From Capitulum mitella (Eukaryota > Arthropoda > Thecostraca > Pollicipedomorpha > Pollicipedidae), in NCBI GenBank assembly GCA_030062745.1, contig CP099846.1, positions 7,933,432 to 7,997,431 of the forward strand: a DNA stretch of 64,000 nt. The letters are read 5' to 3'. The notes beneath the pieces are model-generated. The model was not told where the DNA came from and made no database searches. It saw only the letters and a program-made list of their open reading frames with translations. Positions 56,656 through 64,000 of this stretch are shown here, in pieces. Within the stretch, counting starts at the first letter, position 1. Each line of letters begins with the position of its first letter. The translations under genes were made by a program, and so were the position numbers.

Positions 56656-57693
56656 CCATTAACTGGGGGAAGGGCGGCGTTTAACGCCACCCTGGCGCAT
56701 TTCTTAGATATTTTCCAAAGGAATAAAGATGGCGCACTGAAACTTTTAATGCCTTTTCATACATCAATTGTGCAACTATCGACAAAAATTTGGAAACAAG
56801 GTCGTCTGAGGTCACGTCTTAATGATGTTATAAATACAACCACATTTTCCAATGCAACGTCCAATTCTATTTCGCCGCTGTGTTGTTGGGATTTTTACAA
56901 TGCATTACGACGTGGTTCACATCACATCTGGTACGGCCAGACAGACCGTCGATTTTTCTAGCAAAATACTGGACGTAAAACTTACAAGTTTTACACCCGT
57001 TTTACTTTTATTGTAGTTTGATCTTTCTCGCTTTTAAGACGACTTCAGCTTAGCGAGCAGACTGGTGGCGTCCGTTTGACGTTCTGGATGGCCGGTGTGG
57101 AGATATCGGCTTGGGCAACGTTGTGTAACATTCCGTGAATACGTGTGGCATGGGACAAATTGACTTGTAGTGTCATCGACAGGCGCCAAACGGAAGTCAC
57201 TAACGTGTCGTGCTACTCCGAGTCTGAAACCACAAGATGTTGCAATTTTGCATGAGAACGGTAACTAGGACAATTTCAGGGCTTTTCTTTTGTCCAAAGC
57301 TGTTTGAAAGCGTATTTTTGGAATCTCCGTGTCAAATGGGCCATAAAAAATGTAGTGCATGACATGTTATCACGGACGTCAAATCTGACCCAGTCTTTGA
57401 TCTTGACTGATGGCCTCGTGTAAAGTTTCACTTAGAATATCAAATCAAGTTTCCAGAGACATGTAAATTTCGGTCTCGGTCTGCCTTCCATTACGATTAG
57501 GTAACTCTGGAGAAAAGGGTCACTTCTGGGTATTTGACTTAACCTTGATATCACCAGTGGCCCACAAGCAAAAGATGTATATCTCATAGGACCGCACGGT
57601 TCGGCCTATCAATTTCCGTTTGAATCAGCCAAATCGGAACACTGGTTCTCGAGATACGGGGGGGGGGGGGCACTAACGCCCCTTAGTTAATGG
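56656..57693. mobile_element. Non-autonomous element with inverted ends
   Basis: The left end reads CCATTAACTGGGGGAAGGGC then GGCGTTTAACGCC. The right end, reverse-complemented, reads CCATTAACTAAGGGGCGTTA. Just inside the left end, GGCGCATTTCTTAGA and an ACTGAAACTTTTAATGCC block match the right arm of the intronic element at 25858-26680, so they belong to one family. No coding region. Confidence 0.65.
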
Positions 57694-58560
57694 ACGGTGG
57701 CGAAATACTCCAGTCAATGCCGTCTTGAACTGGGATTACCAAGTTGCAGTTTGAAAGCAATTTGTTACGTACACTGTGTCTCAAAGTTCTACATTAGCGG
57801 AGGTTCATATGGATTACTCATGGTTTCTTTCGTGAGCCCTTTTCGGCCTCGTCCTATTTTCAGCTGTTGCGTGACGTCACGAGCGGGTGCAGGCCAATGA
57901 ACGCTTGAGTTTATTGGCCTGCACAGACCCGTACTGCGTTATATCGGAGGATGACTACAGGTCTTATGAACGACATTTTCCGAGAATCTCAGACATTCTT
58001 CAGACTTATGAGTACCGAAAACTTCATCAGCGACATTTTTCAAACCAATCAAGTCTATTTATAAAAATCGGGCAGAGTCGAACGTTCCTCTGAAACAGCA
58101 CACTCCCTCCGTTACGGATGAATTTCAGAGTGTTCTTATGTAAATTAGGACGCTCAGCCTCTTAGGCTCTGACGTCCCGAGACTTACGTCAACACTTCTG
58201 TCTTGTCAGGTCTCAGTCGATTCCAGAGGTCAGTCGATTCACAAGAACAGACCCACTAAGGCACATGGCACACGTCAGTACTGCAACGCCGACTGACGTC
58301 GGGCTGGCGACCTGGCCGACGTCCGGTGACAGCAGGTACCGGCCCTGTTTCCGTTTGCACCGTCCGACCGTGCACGGGTCCGGGCACGGCGCTCGGTCGA
58401 GCACGTGGCACGGCGTCACGTGTCGGCTGGGGCCCGTTGAGACCGGTCGCGGATAAGTTCAGAGTCCGGCCGGCGACGCGTGGACCAGGCTGCTGTCATG
58501 CCAGCCGGGAGACGTCACGGGGCCCCCGCACCCCCGGCGCTGCGCACATCGTCACCATGG
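57694..58560. other. No gene seen
   Basis: Short open frames only. CpG-rich from about 58260. No repeat or RNA gene recognised. Confidence 0.5.
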
Positions 58561-58569
58561 TTACCCGAC

Positions 58570-59860
58570 AAAGACAGGACGGAAAACATCGAACACAAAG
58601 TACCAAACGGAGAACAGGAGACACATCGACAGAAATACACATGGAACGGAAACGGTATAGAAGAATAAAACGTACAACATGGAAAAATATTGGATGTAAA
58701 TTTATCGAAACGGAAAAATATTGTCTGAAAAATATCCCATGGAAAAATAACGAACACAGAATATCGAGCCAGGAAAATATCGACTAGGCTCAATATATAA
58801 AACGTAAAATGTCGAAAGATAAAATATCGATAAGTGATCAGGAATGACACATGCAAGGGCATCGAAGTCCAACCTCCGCATAGCAAAATGTGAAGTTGGG
58901 AAGTCAGAAGTCCAATTCGCTGATGGGAGTGGATTAATATAATTCGCTGATGGTGAGTTCGACAAAACTCCCGCTTGTCAAGACTATGGGACGAGTTCAA
59001 GTGCCCTTTGCTCAAAGACCTTCTCGTCCTTCTTTCCCAGAGAACCACTGGGGCGGGACCTCTGACGGTTTTTGGTAGCTGATGCGGCCATGAGCGCGGG
59101 CCGTGGCCAGAGAGTGACGCTATGGTGTCTGGACACAGTCTCCGAAACGTTGGCAACATATGTTCTAGCCTTCTGTCACGCGTTGTTAGCAGGTGCGAGA
59201 GTCCTGCCAACATCGATCACGGTTTACCACATGAGACCAGTGAGGAATGAGGAAGGGAAGTTGGGAACCCGGGGTTCGAAACTCGAATCGTGCGGCGTAA
59301 AATTTCGGTATGTTGGCAGCCATACGACTAGGTCCAGTGGCACATCTGCCATTTTTTTCTAGTGCTTCCGCCCAGCAATCCCCTGAAACACCATGGACTG
59401 CAGAATATTGACTTCCGAGAAACTCTAAGTAAACAAGGACATATTTTGGTGGGCATTTGTCCGAACCTACCCGACTTGGCAACCTGTCCGCCTGCCAGGA
59501 TGCCGTGGGACGCAAACAGTTTGTGGGAGCAGCCAGTGCTCTGTCCCCTCCGTCCTGTGGTATTATTAACCGCGCAACATTTGTCACACCGATAATTATC
59601 CAGTTCTTTATTAGTCCGTGCACTAAGTTTCACCATTCCATACTTGAACCAATCGGTATACATGTTTGCAATTACCCTGTTAGATATTTCTGTTCGATAT
59701 TTTCCGTTCGATATTTTGTCGTTTGATATTTTGTTCAGCTACGTTTGTCCATTTCGATGTACATCACTGGCTACTGTTGTTCATTCCATATTTTCTGCCG
59801 TGCGATATTTACCCCGGTAGATATTTTGCGTTTGATATCTTGCTTTCAGTATTACCTGGA
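58570..59860. mobile_element. Candidate foldback element with inverted arrays of a short AT-rich motif
   Basis: On the left (58580-58835) about nine copies of (A)AAAATATCGAAC-like motif lie in one orientation. On the right (59680-59845) about eight copies of GTTCGATATTTT lie in the opposite orientation. About 850 bp of unrelated sequence separates them. Inverted arrays of short subterminal repeats are typical of foldback-like elements. No transposase frame recognised. Confidence 0.5.
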
Positions 59861-62800
59861 CCTCACAGTGACTAAAAATGATTCCCGCACCGCGTCATGT
59901 ACGATTATATATCTACTGATTCAGACGGAGTGAGGAAGCCATCGCACGAGCAGACAAGCCCAATCAAACACCGCAGTTTGGATTTCTGAATGCGTTCTTG
60001 CTTGCGACCTAAGGGCGCTCCTGTATGCATACTTAAGAGCACAGTGCGCGCGCTTTTAAACCAAAACTGCAAAGGAAACATCCCAATACAACATAGTATA
60101 AGTAATCACAAACCAACACAAAACGCGGCATCAATCTCGCCCCGCTTCTCGAAGCAGTTCACGAAAAAATCTCTGAAGCCCAAGCGAGCAAGCTTGCACG
60201 CAAGCAACCGCGTATTCGGAAATCCCAACTGCCGCTGGTTGTAGGAATGCGTTCGGTGGCCCGCTGCGGTCGTTCGCTAATTCCGCGTGAGAAGTTTGGT
60301 AAACGGTGCAACGCGCGTGATACCCTGGTCAGGAGCTACACACTGCGGTGCCTAAAGTGAGCGAAGTGTCGGCCTCGTTAAAACGCCTCGTTCAACGTCA
60401 TACTGCGTGCATTCGGCCTCGATGCCGTCCACGAGTTTGTCGACATCGGCATCGCCAGGAGAAAATCAACACGAAAACGCCGAAATGGCGTTGAATGACA
60501 AAAAATGCAAACATCTTTTTTGCGGTATGTCATACTGTTGCGCACAGTCATCTCCTAACAGATATATTTCCGCTGAGCTGATCGCGTGGTAAATCAAGAT
60601 GGTTTCCTTTCGCCGGTCCGAGGCATTCTGATCTACGTCAAGAACTGAAATGATTCCTCCGCACTTTACTGGGTGTGACTAGTCTCGTTTCCCAAGCACT
60701 GCCCCTAACGGCACTCAACACGCCAGTTTTCCTGGTTCTCGGGCAGGAGTCCCGCCGGTGCATCAGATAGCCTTAGAACTGAACATCTGTCGGTGCATCC
60801 CAGGTTTCTTGGAACTGCATCTTGCGTCCCCGATTTCAACACCATCAACAAAGCAACAGCCCGACGATGGCCAGCTAAAACAACCAACCAAGCGCCAACA
60901 TTCATGAGCAGTGAATCGTGGAATACGTAAATAGTTGCGGCGTCCGGGTGACCGGTTCTGCTGTAAATGGCCGACCACTGCGGCTTGTGGCCCACAACTG
61001 GGAGTTGTCTCGGACCACCAACACAACGACCGCAGCACCACCAAAGGTTCTCGATTTTCACTGGGAATACTTTGTGCTACGCCATGAGCGAAAAATGACA
61101 CTTATGACAAACACGCCAGTTTACAAATTCCGGACATAAAAATTGTGAGGTTTCGAAACAACTTCTCAGTGTATACATCGGTCATTTGGTTACAGCAATC
61201 GCACTGAGCTTCCAATACCACACTGCTCGAACGGCTTCGTCCATGTCTGGAGACACTCCAACTGCCAGCTCACAACAGGTGCAGAATATCGATTAACGGC
61301 TCCTGCACAGGCTGCAGAGGACCACGATCCCTCGAGGGCAAACAGACGGGTGCGGGGGTGACAGACTGTTCAGCAGCTTTATTTGCCGACCGGTGATTTC
61401 AATGACACGCAGAGTTGGGACCAAACTACTCACGAAAATTCCAAATCACGCCTCAAATGCGTTTACTCATTTAAATGGCGCGGGTCGGCTAATTATATTC
61501 AAGCAGACTTCTCGATATTAACTTGTTGTATCTCCTGAATCTTGTAAACAACAACCTTAATCACGCGTTTGTCACCATCCACTGTATCGATTGTATCCAA
61601 TCCATATCCATGACCTCAAACGTCTCGCGACTCAAGCGACGTACAGAGCATGCCAAGGACAAACCCCTGCCGAGTCTCAGTCCGACATTGCAGCGTGGAT
61701 GAGCGAAGCCACCTCCTGATCACGGCAGAACCATTGACATATCTACCGATAACCAGGCATACACATGTCTGCTGCACCAGCCGCGCCAAACTTGATCTGA
61801 AAACTCAACATCTAAGTGCTAGAAAACAGTACTGGTCCCCACAGTCCTCTATGGGGACTGTGCGGGCCAGTAATGTCGCCGATTTCCGCTGAATTCCGCC
61901 GGGATTCGGTGCCCATCTGACACCGGCACCCGGGCCCCATCACTGACAGGCTGCACGTGCCAGTCACGCGAGCCCACCCGCAGCCGGGCGGAGCGTACGC
62001 TGAACACCGGCTGACGCAACGGTCCAGTCAGCCGGCGGCCGGCAGCCAACTGGGCGGAGCTGCTGCCCCCTGGTCGTGATCGAGGTCGTCCGTGCCGCGA
62101 GCAGGCCGGAACATCCGCCAAACGGCGCGGCCCGACGGCGGCGTCCGGTGCCGCCACGCGGCACGTGACAGCAGCGGGACCAGTCCAGCGCTCGGAGGAC
62201 GTCAACAGACGGCCCAACGCACCCGACCCATCGCACATCACCGGCGGCAAACCGCGAGACGCTGCTTCCTTGGACGCAGGACGGCTGCGTGAGGAAAGGC
62301 AACGGAAGTGCGGCTGGTAGGTCGATGTAGGCCAAATAAGCTAAATATTTCCCGGATATGAAGCAATCAGAAACCTCGACGTCGAAACCTGGTGGACGTC
62401 AATCCACATTTATAAACAGCCTCCGGCTTGCTCTGGTCTTCTTTTTCTCATTACAGGGCCAGTTAACAGTCCAGTTCAACAAAAGCTGGAGCAATGACAG
62501 GTGCAGCTGACCATTTTCGGAAGAACCAAACCGCCGGAAACGACGAGGCCGGAAGTGGAAAGAACGATGCCGTATGACATTGCTAATTACGCAGTATGAG
62601 GATTTCAGCATTAAATAGCAACATTCGTGGCCGGAATCGGAAAAGGAAATATAATTGCCCAGCATCAGTCCTGTCTAATGTACCCTGGATCAGTTCCTGC
62701 ACACGTTTCGTGACAGTGAAAAAATGAGGCCGTTGCTCCGTTATTACCCCCCACTCCTCCCACGTTTCAACGCCAATGGGTGAGACCAAGGTGCAATTGT

Positions 62801-63360
62801 CTTTCTTGCCACAATGTCTTAAGCAAAAAGAGAGAAAACGGAGAAGGACGGACGGTCCGGCGACCTCCATGCGTACGCAAAGGGGCAAACTACACAGCCA
62901 GTGAATAAGAAGCGGAAAACTGTAAACAAAGTTCAGGCTCCGACTGAGGTAGACTCGTTTCAGCTGAGTATTGTTGCTCGGTTAAGGGAAGCTAAAGAGG
63001 GGGCGGGGGAGCAGCTGCCCCCCAATCAAAGTGAGTCCGGGGCAATACTATGTTCCCCCTTCGTTTCTGAGCTTCCGGGGCCTCGTACGAAACTGTTTTA
63101 AGTTTAAGTTTTTCAGTTTTAAAGCAATACGAATTCCTCGTGTCTGTGTGCCTATTACGCATCTTACACGTAATAAACTGCCAATGATAGCGAAATCCGC
63201 GGATGCGTAGTCCGTCACTAAGGTTATGCGAGTTCAGCGGTTGAATGCCAGAGTTTGCACAACGCACGACAGTGGATAGTTGACTTGCCCCGTCCGGTCG
63301 CCCGAAATATGACTCCCATCTGGTGGCCTCACCAGAAATTTTCGTGGAACATGGATTTTC
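59861..63360. other. No supportable gene
   Basis: A CpG-rich patch (61860-62330) with composition-driven open frames on both strands. A C-rich and G-rich patch lies at about 62995-63060. No recognised protein or RNA. Confidence 0.5.
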
Positions 63361-63370
63361 CGGGGATGAA

Positions 63371-63446
63371 GGGCCCTCCATAAGCAAGGGGGCCCTGAAG
63401 ATAAAGGGGCCCTCCATAAGCAAGGGGGCCCTGAAGATAAAGGGGC
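63371..63446. repeat. 36-bp tandem duplication
   Basis: Two near-perfect copies of a 36-bp unit (GGGCCCTCCATAAGCAAGGG followed by GGCCCTGAAGATAAAG). Confidence 0.9.
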
Positions 63447-63607
63447 CTCGAAATGTCGTTTCGCCCTTCCCCCATGATCAAAAACGATCCGCCGCCGCTG
63501 CGCTCAGCGCGTCCAGTGGCGACCGTCCAGCTCAACTGTGCCAGCCACTACGGCCGCAAAAACCGCGCGACGCCCGGCCTTGATTGTAAGTTCAGTGACC
63601 AGTCGGG

Positions 63608-63868
63608 TTAGTGATGCTCAGCCGCCGCCGCCGCCGCCGCTACGGTCGCCCGCGCCACCCAGCAGGGCCCCTCCGTCGTCGAATGGCCACGTGATCTGCG
63701 CCTGCCCGTTGCCGGGGGGCAACAGGGCCCTGAGCCAATCACCGGGCCTTCTCGGAGTCTCATGGACAGTGTTGACATCTCCTGAGGCACAGCTACGCCG
63801 GTGGGGGCGCCAGTTTGCGAAACGGTCTTTGGCGGCGGTGGCATCTCGTCTTCCATCAATTGCGACAT
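63608..63868 (-). CDS. Hypothetical first coding exon (weak)
   Basis: An 86-codon minus frame beginning MSQLMEDEMPPPPKTVSQTG and ending in a (GCC)n-encoded alanine run. The N-terminal part has a protein-like mix of residues and starts in an AT-rich promoter-like setting. I do not recognise it. A donor such as CCG-GTGATT inside it would make only the first 40 or so codons real. It could equally be a chance frame in GC-rich DNA. Confidence 0.2.
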   Translation of the reverse strand: MSQLMEDEMPPPPKTVSQTGAPTGVAVPQEMSTLSMRLREGPVIGSGPCCPPATGRRRSRGHSTTEGPCWVARATVAAAAAAAEHH

Positions 63869-64000
63869 ATTGTTATATTTCGGTCACTCTCTCACGACTG
63901 TGCAAAACCTCTCTACCCCCATATGTAACTAGCGTAACGCCAGTCGGAACCCCTCTCCAGTCGACCGATACGTCAAAAGGAAGAACCCCACGCACTTCAA

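Overview
This is a eukaryotic, animal-type window with intron-containing genes, GC-rich exons inside more AT-balanced introns, CpG-rich stretches, long (TA)n tracts, minisatellites, satellite DNA and decayed transposons. The gene content (an Asx/ASXL Polycomb-deubiquitinase subunit, a MAK/CILK1-type ciliary kinase and a PP1 glycogen-targeting subunit) fits an invertebrate, most likely an arthropod. A crustacean is my guess only and cannot be proved from these sequences.

Left end (1-1700, minus strand): four exons of an Additional sex combs (Asx/ASXL) homologue, including most of the DEUBAD (ASXH) domain. The gene runs off the left edge. Its upstream exons, including any HARE-HTH domain, were not found. 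From 1.7 to 10.9 kb there is no supportable gene. A CpG-rich block at about 10.9-11.4 kb precedes the next gene.

Centre (11.9-29.5 kb, plus strand): a complete MAK/ICK(CILK1)-family RCK kinase reconstructed as twelve coding exons with matching splice phases. It has two alternative first coding exons (11905 and 13625), each encoding its own glycine-rich loop and VAIK lysine and each joining the same exon 2. The predicted products are about 489 and 498 residues. It converges with an intronless-looking minus-strand gene (31104-32861) for a protein phosphatase 1 regulatory subunit 3 (glycogen-binding) homologue with an RVxF motif and a CBM21 domain. CpG-rich DNA upstream of that gene carries a cluster of perfect CRE octamers.

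Right half (35.7-64 kb): gene-poor. It contains a broken transposon-derived coding region (44.1-46.4 kb) with a small nested insertion, a 4.6-kb satellite field (50.2-54.9 kb) full of AGGTCA nuclear-receptor half-sites and with orientation switches, at least two foldback-type elements, and (TA)n tracts.

The most unusual signal is in the introns. In three separate introns of two genes (Asx exon 840-1039, kinase exon 6, kinase exon 8), the DNA just upstream of the real 3' splice site is a tandem array. Each repeat unit carries a copy of the acceptor plus the first bases of the following exon, giving rows of decoy acceptors. Other introns of the same genes also hold minisatellites.
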